Source: Gemmatimonadota bacterium (lineage in GTDB: Bacteria; Gemmatimonadota; Gemmatimonadetes; Gemmatimonadales; Gemmatimonadaceae). Taken from it: 64,000 nucleotides of DNA. Both the position numbers and the translations under genes were made by a program. Below, piece after piece: positions 36,849 through 44,929 of this stretch. The DNA lies in the NCBI GenBank assembly GCA_016191225.1, contig JACPPC010000011.1, positions 1-64,000 of the forward strand, in the 5' to 3' direction. Below the pieces are notes generated by a model that saw only the letters and a list, made by a program, of their open reading frames with translations, had not been told where the DNA came from and made no database searches. The stretch's first letter is position 1. Every line of letters begins with the position of its first letter.

Positions 36849-37154
36849 TCAGCCGCCTCGCTCCTCCAGCGGCACGTCGTCGGCGTCTGGCGCCGTGGCG
36901 GCATGCGCGCCATCGTGCCCTGGCGACGGGTCCTCGCCCGCGCGCCACGCGCGCAGCGCCCCCGACGGGCAGCGCTGCACCTGCGCGATCACGGCGTCGG
37001 CCGGCGCGCGCTCCGGCCGCACCCAGCGCTTCTCGCGGACGTTGAAGACCTGCGGCAGCCCGCGCACGCACGCGCCGGAGTGAACGCATATGTTCGGATC
37101 AAAGGTGACCGTGACGGCGCCGGTCGCGTACACCTGCAGTCGCCGGGAGGTCAC
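36849..37154 (-). CDS. Small 4Fe-4S mono-cluster protein (YjdI/Fer4_19 type)
   Basis: A 101-residue protein from GTG 37154, which overlaps the upstream lipoprotein stop as GTGA. The motif set VTVTFDPNICVHSGACVRGLPQVFN and VQRCPSGALRAW (split around residues 15-40 and 59-70) gives cysteines Cys23, Cys29 and Cys62, as in the divergent 4Fe-4S proteins related to E. coli YjdI. The N-terminus (RRLQVYATGAVTV) also fits. The last 30 residues are a low-complexity acidic tail. Its redox partner is unknown. Translational coupling to the lipoprotein gene may only reflect operon packing. Confidence 0.8.
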   Translation of the reverse strand: MTSRRLQVYATGAVTVTFDPNICVHSGACVRGLPQVFNVREKRWVRPERAPADAVIAQVQRCPSGALRAWRAGEDPSPGHDGAHAATAPDADDVPLEERGG

Positions 37155-37795
37155 GGCTGTTTCCTGGCCGTCGCGGCGGCGGCGCCCTTCGCCGCCGTCG
37201 GGGCGGGCTTCGCGGCCGGCGCCGGCACGGGTGCCAGCGGCGCCTTGACGGCGTCGAACACCGCCGAGCTGTCCGGCGCCGGGCAATCCGTGGCCACCTT
37301 GTCGAGCCGTCGTCCGACGACGAAGTCCGGCGTCTCCTCCCCAAAGACGCCGCCCCGGCGCCAGCGCCCGCGGCCGCGCAGCATCCCGCCGAGGTCGTTC
37401 AGGGCGACCTCGTACTCGCCCTCCGAGTTCCGGTCGCCGGTGAAGGCGAGCTCGCCGGGGCGCTCGGTGGGCGTCCACGCGATCGCCCGCAGCGACATCG
37501 TGCGGTCGAACTGCTGCAAGCTGCCGATGTTGATGCACCCCGCGAAGGAGGGGGCGCTGTCGCTCGACGCAAGGCTGCGCCCGTCGGTGAGCACGAGCCG
37601 CCCGAAGCGTGTCCCCGCCATCGCGGTGCCGGGGCCGCATTCGGCGGTGTTGCAGACCCACAGTTCGTACACGCCGGCAGCCTTGACCGGGTCGACGCGG
37701 CCAGTGGTGGCCGGCGTCGTGCCCGCCGCACGACCGTCATCGCCCCCGCACGCCGCGAGGGAGAGCACGCCGGCGAGGAGTGGCAGGACTCGCAT
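37151..37795 (-). CDS. Hypothetical lipoprotein
   Basis: ATG 37795 (or 37801 two codons earlier) starts a 214-residue product. The signal peptide RVLPLLAGVLSLAAC ends in a lipobox with Cys near residue 16, followed by GGDDG. The mature domain has AAGVYELWVCNTAECG, TRFGRLVLTDGRS, SFAGCINIGSLQQFD and FTGDRNSEGEYEVALNDLG, suggesting a lipocalin-like beta structure, but I recognise no family. The C-terminus is an Ala/Pro/Lys-rich tail. It lies 47 nt after apt and overlaps the 4Fe-4S gene. Membrane attachment is inferred from the lipobox. Confidence 0.72.
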   Translation of the reverse strand: MRVLPLLAGVLSLAACGGDDGRAAGTTPATTGRVDPVKAAGVYELWVCNTAECGPGTAMAGTRFGRLVLTDGRSLASSDSAPSFAGCINIGSLQQFDRTMSLRAIAWTPTERPGELAFTGDRNSEGEYEVALNDLGGMLRGRGRWRRGGVFGEETPDFVVGRRLDKVATDCPAPDSSAVFDAVKAPLAPVPAPAAKPAPTAAKGAAAATARKQP

Positions 37796-37842
37796 GGCCA
37801 TTAGCGTGCCGCGCGGAGCGCCCCACGTCAATGGTCGCGGCA

Positions 37843-38370
37843 CTAGAACGTCACCAGAGTCGTGATCCGCCGGTCGGCGAGCCGGGACCGGCCGTTCAGG
37901 GCGCCGAGCTCGAGGAGGAGACCCACCCCCTGCACCAGCGCGTCCACGCGCTCCACGAGCGCGCAGGCCGCGGCCGCCGTTCCGCCGGTGGCGAGCACGT
38001 CGTCGACCACCAGCACGCGGGCGCCGGCCGGCATCGCGTCGGCGTGCATCTCGAGGGTGTCGCTGCCGTACTCGAGCGCGTACGACTCGCGCACCGCCGC
38101 TGCCGGCAGCTTGCCGGGCTTGCGCACGGGAACCAGGGCGGCGCCGAGGCGCTGGGCCACCGGCGAGCCGAGGAGGAAGCCGCGGCTCTCGATCGCCGCC
38201 ACGTGCGTGATCCCGGCGCGGGCCCAGGGCGCCGCGATCGCATCGGTGATGTCGCGGAAGAGCTGCGCGTCGCCGAGCAGCGGCGTGATGTCCTTGAACA
38301 GGATCCCCGGACGCGGAAAGTCGGGAACGTCGCGCACGGTGGCGCGAATGCGGGTCACGAGGTCGGTCAC
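37843..38370 (-). CDS. apt: Adenine phosphoribosyltransferase
   Basis: Apt salvages adenine to AMP using PRPP. The 175-residue protein shows IRATVRDVPDFPRPGILFKDITPLL at the N-terminus (residues 8-32), AAIESRGFLLGSPVA, PVRKPGKLPA and the PRPP loop VLVVDDVLATGGTAAA. Length and motifs are those of the standard enzyme. Its ATG overlaps the acylphosphatase stop (ATGA). It closes a surE-pcm-acyP-apt run that combines nucleotide salvage with protein and metabolite repair. Confidence 0.97.
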   Translation of the reverse strand: MTDLVTRIRATVRDVPDFPRPGILFKDITPLLGDAQLFRDITDAIAAPWARAGITHVAAIESRGFLLGSPVAQRLGAALVPVRKPGKLPAAAVRESYALEYGSDTLEMHADAMPAGARVLVVDDVLATGGTAAAACALVERVDALVQGVGLLLELGALNGRSRLADRRITTLVTF

Positions 38371-38711
38371 CGGTCCTTCCGGATTTCAAAGGGATGTGGA
38401 AAGTCGTCGTCGTGGGCGGGGTGCTCGTGTATCGCGTCCACCCGTGCCCCGGGAGGGCCGCGGCGCACGTCCTCCAGCAGGCCGCCCACCTGGTGCGACT
38501 CGCCTCGCACCACGATCAGCACCGTGCCGTCGGGGTGGTTGCGCACCCAGCCCTGGCAGCCCCAGCGGCGGGCCTTCTCGCGCACGAACCACCGAAAGCC
38601 GACGCCCTGCACGTGGCCGCGCACCTCGAGGCGGACGGCGCGCGTGCCGCCATCGCCGACGTCGTGGCCGCCGTCGCCAGGGTGCCCCCGCGCGTCAGCT
38701 GGGCCAGCCAT
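38367..38711 (-). CDS. acyP: Acylphosphatase
   Basis: Acylphosphatases hydrolyse carboxyl-phosphate bonds. The fold begins at AVRLEVRGHVQGVGFRWFVRE, which contains the catalytic arginine in GVGFRWF; the catalytic asparagine is in GWVRNHPDGTV. VEGL-type VRGESHQVGGLLEDVRRGPPGARV follows in pieces. I chose ATG 38711, giving 114 residues, although the domain itself needs only about 90. The extra N-terminal Gly/Asp-rich stretch overlaps the pcm 3' end by 17 nt and may not be translated. It overlaps apt by 4 nt. Confidence 0.9.
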   Translation of the reverse strand: MAGPADARGHPGDGGHDVGDGGTRAVRLEVRGHVQGVGFRWFVREKARRWGCQGWVRNHPDGTVLIVVRGESHQVGGLLEDVRRGPPGARVDAIHEHPAHDDDFPHPFEIRKDR

Positions 38712-39378
38712 GGGCGCCCACCAGTGGCACAAACCGAACGGGGCCGAGGGCGCGCTCGTCGAGCATCCCGCCCGGGACCCTGGTGATCAGGTACAGCACC
38801 TGCTCGTCGCGGCCGCCGAGGGGAATGAGCAGCCGGCCCCCCTCGGCGAGCTGGTCGACGAGGGGCTGCGGCACCTTGGGCGCCGCAGCGCTCACGAGGA
38901 TCGCGTCATACGGCGCGAACCCCGACCAGCCCAGCGTGCCGTCGCCAACGAGGATCGAGACGTTGCGCACGGCGCACGCCTTGATCGCCTCGCGCGCCGG
39001 ATCGAGCAGGGCGCCGATGCGCTCGATGCTGAATACCTGCCCCGCGAGGTGCGCCAGGAGCACCGTCTGGTACCCCGACCCGGTGCCGATCTCGAGCACC
39101 TTTTCGCGCCCGGCCAGCTTGAGGGCCTCGAGGTACCGCGCGTGGATGCTGGGCTGCGAGATGGTCTGCCCGTTGCCGATCGGGAGGGCGCTGTCCTCGT
39201 AGGCGCGGTGGCGCACGCCGGTGGGAACGAACAGGTGCCGGGGCACGAGGTCGAAGGCCCGCAGCACGCTCAGGTCGGAGACCCCGGCGCCCTGCAGGGT
39301 CTCGATCAACCGGCGGCGCGCGCCCCGGTACTCGCCCCCGCCGCCGGCGGCGGTGCCGGCGCCTAGAGGTCCCGCCAC
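38695..39378 (-). CDS. pcm: Protein-L-isoaspartate O-methyltransferase
   Basis: Pcm methylates isoaspartyl residues to start repair of aged proteins. The GTG at 39378 (or 39381), overlapping the surE stop, gives 227 residues, normal for the family. Motifs are FDLVPRHLFVP, GNGQTISQPSIHARYLEAL, the SAM-binding VLEIGTGSGYQTVLLA, VGDGTLGW and APYDAILVSAAAPKVP. The open frame further upstream lies inside surE and is not real. surE-pcm adjacency is common in bacteria and links it to stationary-phase survival. Confidence 0.94.
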   Translation of the reverse strand: MAGPLGAGTAAGGGGEYRGARRRLIETLQGAGVSDLSVLRAFDLVPRHLFVPTGVRHRAYEDSALPIGNGQTISQPSIHARYLEALKLAGREKVLEIGTGSGYQTVLLAHLAGQVFSIERIGALLDPAREAIKACAVRNVSILVGDGTLGWSGFAPYDAILVSAAAPKVPQPLVDQLAEGGRLLIPLGGRDEQVLYLITRVPGGMLDERALGPVRFVPLVGAHGWPS

Positions 39379-40127
39379 CACTGCCCCGCGTCGGCGATCA
39401 TGCGATGATGGGTGAGGTCGAGGTGGAGGGGCGTGACGGACACGAAGCCGTCCTGCACCGCGCGAATGTCGCTGTCGTCGCGGTCCCCGGTCCAGTGCAC
39501 CTTGCCGCCGCCGATCCAGTAGATGTCGCGCCCCCACGGGTCGGCCATCTTCTGCAGCGAGTCGGAGAAGTGCCTGGTGCCGAGTCGCGTGAGGCGCACT
39601 CCCTCGACCTTCTGCCCGCGCAGCGGTGGCAGGTTGACGTTGAGCAGGGTGTCGCGGGGGATCCGGTCGAGCGACGTGAGGTGGCGCAGCAGCTTCGCGA
39701 TCAGCTCCACCTGGTGGTCGAGCAGCGACACCTCGGCCCGCAGGTCGGCGCCGGCGAAGCTGAAGGCGATGCTGGGGATCCCGCAGGCGAGCCCTTCCAT
39801 GGCCGCGGCCACGGTCCCCGAGTACAGCACATCTTCACCCATGTTCTGCCCGTGGTTCACCCCGCTGAGCACGAAGTCGGGCTTGTCGGGCATCAGGGCC
39901 TGCACGGCGAGGATCACGCAGTCGGTGGGGGTGCCGTCGACCTGCCAGCGGCGCTCGCCGCGCTTCACCGGCCGCACCGGGTGATGCAGGGTGAGGGAGT
40001 GGCTGGTGGCGCTCTGCTCCCGGTCCGGGGCGACGACGGTGACCTCGCCGATCATCCCGGCCGCCCGGGCCAGCACGTCGAGACCGTGGGCGAGGATGCC
40101 GTCGTCGTTGGTGCAGAGGAATCGCAT
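39363..40127 (-). CDS. surE: 5'/3'-nucleotidase SurE
   Basis: SurE dephosphorylates nucleoside monophosphates and exopolyphosphate. The 254-residue protein begins RFLCTNDDGILAHGLDVLA, with the metal-binding aspartates in NDDG. Other motifs are VVAPDREQSATSHSLTL, GTPTDCV, LSGVNHGQNMGEDVLYSGTVAAAMEG (in two pieces) and NVNLPPL. All family landmarks are present. It is the first gene of the overlapping surE-pcm-acyP-apt unit and follows the MerR-type gene by 31 nt. Confidence 0.97.
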   Translation of the reverse strand: MRFLCTNDDGILAHGLDVLARAAGMIGEVTVVAPDREQSATSHSLTLHHPVRPVKRGERRWQVDGTPTDCVILAVQALMPDKPDFVLSGVNHGQNMGEDVLYSGTVAAAMEGLACGIPSIAFSFAGADLRAEVSLLDHQVELIAKLLRHLTSLDRIPRDTLLNVNLPPLRGQKVEGVRLTRLGTRHFSDSLQKMADPWGRDIYWIGGGKVHWTGDRDDSDIRAVQDGFVSVTPLHLDLTHHRMIADAGQWWRDL

Positions 40128-40158
40128 CGGGGGTGGCCGGGACGGATGGGTGAGGCGA

Positions 40159-40524
40159 TCAGGAGGCGCCGCGCGGGCGCCCGTCGAGGATGGCGAGGAT
40201 CTCGTGCAACTCGCGCTCGAGCGACTCGACCACCTGCGCGTCGAGGGCCCCGCGCGCCGCGCCGCGCAACCCCCCGGCGCGCCGGTGCTCCTCGACCTTC
40301 TGGCGCGCGCCGTCGAGGGTGAACTTCTCGGTGTACAGCAGGTGCTTCACGAGCAGGACCAGCTCGATCTCCTTGCGCTGGTACACCCGGTTGCCCGAGC
40401 GGTTCTTGGCCGGGTTGAGGAACCGGAACTGGCTCTCCCAGTAGCGCAGCACGTGCGGCTTGAGCTCGGTGAGGTCGCAGACCTCACCGATGGAGAAGAA
40501 CTCCTGGATCGGTTCCGCGCTCAT
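40159..40524 (-). CDS. MerR-family transcriptional regulator
   Basis: A 121-residue protein with the winged-helix MerR DNA-binding domain (residues about 9-75: FFSIGEVCDLTELKPHVLRYWE, with the motif halves FFSIGEVCDLT and HVLRYWE, then NRSGNRVYQRKEIE). It ends in a helical tail (LDAQVVESLERELHEILAIL). There is no cysteine-rich effector site, so it is not a metal or redox sensor of the SoxR/MerR type. Short proteins of this type often sit near surE or gpsA in high-GC bacteria. It follows gpsA by 24 nt, so the two probably share a transcript. Target unknown. Confidence 0.88.
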   Translation of the reverse strand: MSAEPIQEFFSIGEVCDLTELKPHVLRYWESQFRFLNPAKNRSGNRVYQRKEIELVLLVKHLLYTEKFTLDGARQKVEEHRRAGGLRGAARGALDAQVVESLERELHEILAILDGRPRGAS

Positions 40525-40548
40525 GGCTGGGTCCTCACGCGTCCCTCC

Positions 40549-41547
40549 TCATGCGTCGGTCTCCGTGCGCAGCTCGCGCGTCATCAGGTCGCGGATCGCG
40601 TCGCGCGGCGGGTAGCCGTCGAACAGGACCCGGTGCGCCGTGGCGACGATCGGCATGTCGACCCGCTCGCGAAGGGCGAGGGCGTGCGCGCTGCGCGTCG
40701 TCAGCACGCCCTCGGCCACCGTCTCCTTTCCCTCGAGCGCCTGCGCCAGGCTCTTTCCGGCGCCGATCTCCATCCCGACCGCCCGGTTGCGGCTCAGGCT
40801 GCCGGTGCACGTGAGCACGAGATCGCCCATTCCCGCGAGTCCCGCGAAGGTCGCCGGCTCGGCACCAAGGGCGACGCCAAGCCGCGTCATCTCGGCGAGC
40901 CCGCGCGTGATCAGCGCGGCCCGCGAGTTGAACCCCAGCCCGAGCCCTTCCGCGATGCCGGTGGCGACGGCCATGACATTCTTGAGGGCGCCGCCGAGCT
41001 CCACGCCGGTCACGTCGTGCTGCGTGTAGACGCGGAACAGCTTCTCGCTGAGCAGCTCCTGCACGGCCCGCGCGGCGGCGGCGGCGGCACAGGCGGCCAC
41101 GATCGCGGTGGGCTGGTGGCGCGCGACCTCGAGGGCGAAGCTCGGCCCCGAGAGGGCGACAACCGGATGCCCCGGGAGCTCGGCGGCCGCGACGTCGGTC
41201 ATGAGCATGAGCGTGTCGGGCTCGATCCCCTTGGTGGCGACGACCACGATCGCCCCCGGCGCCAGCGCTCCCGCCATCGAGCGGGCAACCACGCGCAGGG
41301 CGTGCGACGGCGGCGCGAGGATGGCGATCGCGGCCCCCCGCACCGCCCCCGTCATGTCGCCGTCGGCGCGCAGGCGCTCGTCGAGGGCGATGCCGGCAAG
41401 GAAGCGGCCATTCTCGTGGCGCCCGCTCACGCCCTCGACCACGTCGGGCTCGCGGGCCCAGAGGGTGGTCGCGTGGCCGTGCATGGCGCAGTGATTGGCG
41501 AGCGCGGTGCCCCAGGCGCCGGCGCCCACGACGACGACCCGCGTCAT
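40549..41547 (-). CDS. gpsA: Glycerol-3-phosphate dehydrogenase [NAD(P)+]
   Basis: GpsA reduces dihydroxyacetone phosphate to sn-glycerol-3-phosphate for phospholipid synthesis. The 332-residue protein has the N-terminal Rossmann motif VVVGAGAWGTALANH, VATKGIEPDTL, LSGPSFALEVA, ELGGALKNVMAVATGIAEG with the catalytic lysine, and AGMGDLVLTCTGSLSRNR. Length is normal. It directly follows plsY, whose acyltransferase product uses glycerol-3-phosphate, so two successive enzymes of membrane lipid synthesis are adjacent. Both lie downstream of der. Confidence 0.97.
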   Translation of the reverse strand: MTRVVVVGAGAWGTALANHCAMHGHATTLWAREPDVVEGVSGRHENGRFLAGIALDERLRADGDMTGAVRGAAIAILAPPSHALRVVARSMAGALAPGAIVVVATKGIEPDTLMLMTDVAAAELPGHPVVALSGPSFALEVARHQPTAIVAACAAAAAARAVQELLSEKLFRVYTQHDVTGVELGGALKNVMAVATGIAEGLGLGFNSRAALITRGLAEMTRLGVALGAEPATFAGLAGMGDLVLTCTGSLSRNRAVGMEIGAGKSLAQALEGKETVAEGVLTTRSAHALALRERVDMPIVATAHRVLFDGYPPRDAIRDLMTRELRTETDA

Positions 41548-41575
41548 GCGGCGCGCCCCTCCACGCTCCCGGCGC

Positions 41576-42283
41576 TCATGCGCCGGGCTCCGCCGCCCTG
41601 CGCTTGAAGCTCGGCTCCTCTCCGCGGCGCAGCCGGCCGATGTTGGCCCGGTGCGTCCAGGAGACGAAGACGGCGATCAGGCAGGCCGCCACGAAGTTCA
41701 CGTGCGTCGGGCCATGCACCAGTGCCACGAACACCGGCAGCGTCGCCGCGCCCACGAGGGAGCCGAGCGACACGTAGCCCGTGCGCCAGAGCACGAGGCC
41801 GAACAGGATGAGGCTGAGCAGCGTGGGCCCGGGGGCGATCGCGAGAAAGACGCCGCACCCGGTGGCGACCCCCTTCCCGCCCCCGCGAAAGAGCAGGAAG
41901 GCCGGCCTGGCATGGCCGGCGATCGCAGCCGCGCCGTAGACCACCGCCCAGGTGTCACTCGCGTGGGCGCCAAGCACCGACGGCCCGAGGCCGTACCCGG
42001 TGTCGATGAGCCAGGGGAGGAGTCCGGCCGGCAGCGCGCCCTTCAGCGTGTCCGCGACGTACACCGGGAGCGCCCACTTCATGCCGAGGGCACGCATCAC
42101 GTTCGTCGCGCCGAGGTTCCCCGAGCCCACCGTGCGCAGGTCGATGCCGTTGACCCTGCCGGCGAGGTACGCCGACGGGAACGAGCCCACGAGGTAGGCG
42201 ACGCCGATGCAGAGCCACGGGTTCCAGTTCACCGGCACGTTGAGCACCGAGGCGGAGGCCAGCGTGTCCGCGAGCACGTTCAC
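41576..42283 (-). CDS. plsY: Glycerol-3-phosphate acyltransferase PlsY
   Basis: PlsY transfers acyl groups from acyl-phosphate to glycerol-3-phosphate at the inner membrane. GTG 42283 overlaps the der stop and gives 235 residues. The three conserved loop motifs are present: VGSFPSAYLAGRVNGIDLRTVGSGNLGATNV (as FPSAYLAGR and GSGNLGATN), FRGGGKGVATGCG, and THRANIGRLRRGEE. Five or so hydrophobic helices surround them. A slightly long central region (LIDTGYGLGPSVLGAHASD) is the only deviation. It precedes gpsA by 28 nt. Confidence 0.95.
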   Translation of the reverse strand: MNVLADTLASASVLNVPVNWNPWLCIGVAYLVGSFPSAYLAGRVNGIDLRTVGSGNLGATNVMRALGMKWALPVYVADTLKGALPAGLLPWLIDTGYGLGPSVLGAHASDTWAVVYGAAAIAGHARPAFLLFRGGGKGVATGCGVFLAIAPGPTLLSLILFGLVLWRTGYVSLGSLVGAATLPVFVALVHGPTHVNFVAACLIAVFVSWTHRANIGRLRRGEEPSFKRRAAEPGA

Positions 42284-43590
42284 CGACCGGACTTCCGGCG
42301 CATGATGACGTTGAGCGGGTTGCCCATGAATCCCCACATCTCGCGGAAACCGTTGTGCAGGTACTTCTGGTAGTTGGCCTGCACCAGCTCGGGGTGGTTG
42401 CCGAAGACGGCGATCGTGGGCGGCGAGGTCTCGATCTGCGTGGCGTAGAGGAGGCGCACCTCGCGCCCCGCCGCCTGCGGCGGCTGCAGCCGCGCCTGCA
42501 GCTGTTCGAGGCCGTCGTTCACCTGGCTGGTGCTGATGCGCTTGTTGCGCTCGGCCTCGACCTCGAGGAGCAGGTCGAGGACTTTGGTCACGCGCTGACC
42601 GGTGAGCGCCGAGGTGAACAGGAACGGCACCCAGGTGAGGAAGGGCGCCTTCTCGCGGCACTCCTTCTCGAACTTCTGCGCCGTCTTGCCGTCCTTCTCC
42701 TTGAGGTCCCACTTGTTGACGACCAGGATCAGGGCGCGCCCCGCCTCCCAGGCCAGGGTCGCGATCTTGAGGTCCTGGTTGTGCAGCCCCTCGGTGGCGT
42801 CGACCAGCAGGACACAAATATCGGCGCTCTCGATCGCGCGCCTGGTGCGGAGGGCCGAATAGAACTCGATCCCGTCGTCGATCCTGGCCTGGCGGCGAAG
42901 CCCCGCAGTGTCGACGAACACGAGGTCGCGCCCGTGGTACCGGAACGGCGTGTCGATCGCGTCGCGGGTGGTCCCGGCCTCGGGGGAGACGACGAGGCGG
43001 GCCTCGCCCAGCAGCCGGTTCACGAAGCTCGACTTGCCGACGTTCGGGCGGCCGATGACCGCCACGCGCAGGATTTCGGGGCGAACCTCCTCCCCCTCGG
43101 GGAGCCGCTCCACGAGCAGGTCGAGCAGGTCGCCCGAACGCTTGCCATTGCCGGCGGAGACGGGGATCGGGTCGCCGGCGCCCAGTTCGAAGAACTCGTA
43201 AAAGTCGGTCGCGGCCGGATCGTCGACCTTGTTCGCGACGAGGAGCCAGGGCTTCTTCGCGTTGCGCAGCAGGTCGAGCACCCTTGCGTCATTGGGGTGG
43301 AGCCCCGCCTTGGCGTCGACCACGAACATGAGCAGGTCGGCCTCGTCGACGGCGAGCTGCACCTGGCGGCGGATCTCGTGGTCCATCACCTCGCGCGCGT
43401 CGTCGGTGAGGCCGCCGGTGTCGACGAGCCAGAACTCGCGCCCGTTCCATTCCGCCCGGCCGAAGTGCCGGTCGCGGGTGGTGCCCGCCTCGTCGCTCAC
43501 GATGGCCGAGTTCGACCCCATGATGCGATTGAAGAGCGCCGACTTGCCCACGTTCGGCCGGCCGATGATGGCGACGACGGGAATGCTCAC
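42280..43590 (-). CDS. der: Ribosome-associated GTPase Der (EngA)
   Basis: Der acts in 50S ribosome maturation and has two GTPase domains in tandem. From GTG 43590 it has 436 residues. The first domain has GRPNVGKSALFNRI, DEAGTTRDRHFG, VDTGGL and NKVDD. The second has GRPNVGKSSFVNRLLG, PEAGTTRDAID, VDTAGLRRQ and NKWDLKEK. The C-terminal KH-like domain follows (LLYATQIETSPPTIAVFGNHPELV in pieces). The long open frame upstream of the GTG is a shadow of the DUF512 gene. It overlaps that gene's stop by 4 nt and plsY's start by 4 nt. Confidence 0.97.
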   Translation of the reverse strand: MSIPVVAIIGRPNVGKSALFNRIMGSNSAIVSDEAGTTRDRHFGRAEWNGREFWLVDTGGLTDDAREVMDHEIRRQVQLAVDEADLLMFVVDAKAGLHPNDARVLDLLRNAKKPWLLVANKVDDPAATDFYEFFELGAGDPIPVSAGNGKRSGDLLDLLVERLPEGEEVRPEILRVAVIGRPNVGKSSFVNRLLGEARLVVSPEAGTTRDAIDTPFRYHGRDLVFVDTAGLRRQARIDDGIEFYSALRTRRAIESADICVLLVDATEGLHNQDLKIATLAWEAGRALILVVNKWDLKEKDGKTAQKFEKECREKAPFLTWVPFLFTSALTGQRVTKVLDLLLEVEAERNKRISTSQVNDGLEQLQARLQPPQAAGREVRLLYATQIETSPPTIAVFGNHPELVQANYQKYLHNGFREMWGFMGNPLNVIMRRKSGR

Positions 43591-44873
43591 GCGGCGGCCA
43601 TCCGGCCCTGGTGGGCCAGCACGTCCGCGAAGTCGTAGCTGGGATACACGGGCATGGGGAGCGAGTCGCGGAGTGCCGCGAAGCGCTCGTCGTCGAGGAA
43701 CAGGCCGTCGTCGTTGATCGACTCGGCGGGAATCAGCGCGAGGTCCAGGTCGTGGCGGCCGGCGAGGGCACGGCGCATGTCGGCGCCCACGAGGAGCCCG
43801 GCGGTGGTGACCGTGGGGCCGAAGAGCGAGTTCTCGACGGGGAGGAGGTCGAAGCGGGCACCGGTCTGCGCGGCGAGGTCGCGGAGGAGGGCCGGCATCA
43901 TCGGCGCCATCGACGTGCCGGTGACGACGCCGATCCGGCGCCCGTCGAGCCGAGGCAGCGCGCCAATGCCGGCGGCGAGCTGCTCGCGCAGCCGCGTGAC
44001 CGCGCCCACGCCGTTCTCGATCTGCGCGTACTCGCCATAGTGCGCGGGGCCGGGGAGCTCCACGCCAGCGAGCAGGTAGAGCTCGTCCGAGCCGTAGACC
44101 CACCGCTCGCCGCGCTCGGCGAGCGCGCGGGCGGCCCACCGGTCGGTGGCGTCGAGGATCAGCCCCGCGTTCACCGCGTCCATCGGCTTGCCGGTGTAGA
44201 GGTGCGAGAACTGCGTCACTCCCACCGGCACGAGCGCCACCGACAGGATCGCCTCGCCGAGATCGTACAGGTCGGTGAGCGACTGCTCCAGCACGCCGGC
44301 ATCATTGAGCCCGGGCACCACGACCATCTGCGCGTGGAACTGGATCCCCCCCTCGGCGAGCCGTGTGAGCTGGTCGATGATGTTCGGCACGCGCGGGTTG
44401 TTGAGCAGCACCTTGCGGGCTTCCCACGGCGTGGCGTGCACCGACACGTACAGCGGCGACAGCCGGTACTCGAGGATGCGCGCGATGTCGCGCTCCTTGA
44501 GGTTGGACAGGGTCGCGAAGTTGCCGTACGCGAACGAGAGCCGGTAGTCGTCGTCGCGCACGTAAAGGGGGCGGCGCAATCCCTTGGGGAGCCCCTCGAT
44601 GAAGCAGAACTCGCAGCGGTTGGCGCAGCGGCGAATCGTGGGGGGCTCGAGCATCACGCCCATCGGCTCCCCCTCGGGGCGCTCGATCTCGAACACGATC
44701 GCCTCGCCGTCGGGCTGGCGCACCTCGAGGGCGAACTCGTCCTCGGCGGTCAGGAACTCCCAGTCGAGGAAGTCGTCGAGGGGGCGATCGTTCACGGAGA
44801 CCAGCTCGGTGCCCGCCACGATTCCCATTTCCTCGGCGATGCTTCCCGGCTCGACCCGTGCGACCCTTACCAT
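43587..44873 (-). CDS. DUF512 radical-SAM protein with PDZ domain
   Basis: A 428-residue protein. The N-terminal PDZ-like domain is VRVARVEPGSIAEEMGIVAG. A radical-SAM-type cluster motif follows, CANRCEFCFIEG (CX3CX2C), then LYVRDDDYRLSFAYGNFATLSNL and LSPLYVSVHAT. A C-terminal DUF512 region ends it (VVTGTSMAPMM, NSLFGPTVTTAGLLVG, PAESINDDGLFLDD). This order is the standard one for the family found next to der (EngA) in many bacteria, as here. The reaction is unknown; a link to ribosome assembly or tRNA/rRNA modification is only guilt by association. Confidence 0.93.
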   Translation of the reverse strand: MVRVARVEPGSIAEEMGIVAGTELVSVNDRPLDDFLDWEFLTAEDEFALEVRQPDGEAIVFEIERPEGEPMGVMLEPPTIRRCANRCEFCFIEGLPKGLRRPLYVRDDDYRLSFAYGNFATLSNLKERDIARILEYRLSPLYVSVHATPWEARKVLLNNPRVPNIIDQLTRLAEGGIQFHAQMVVVPGLNDAGVLEQSLTDLYDLGEAILSVALVPVGVTQFSHLYTGKPMDAVNAGLILDATDRWAARALAERGERWVYGSDELYLLAGVELPGPAHYGEYAQIENGVGAVTRLREQLAAGIGALPRLDGRRIGVVTGTSMAPMMPALLRDLAAQTGARFDLLPVENSLFGPTVTTAGLLVGADMRRALAGRHDLDLALIPAESINDDGLFLDDERFAALRDSLPMPVYPSYDFADVLAHQGRMAAA

Positions 44874-44929
44874 TCAAGCAATCTGGCAGATGGAAGGCCA
44901 GAAATCAATGTACCGCAACGACTTGGGAA

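Noticed and set aside
36602..36913. A 103-codon minus-strand gene next to the 4Fe-4S protein
   Set aside because: It overlaps the end of the well-supported 4Fe-4S gene and only a short internal segment looks protein-like. I treat that as debris of the DUF3052-like pseudogene.
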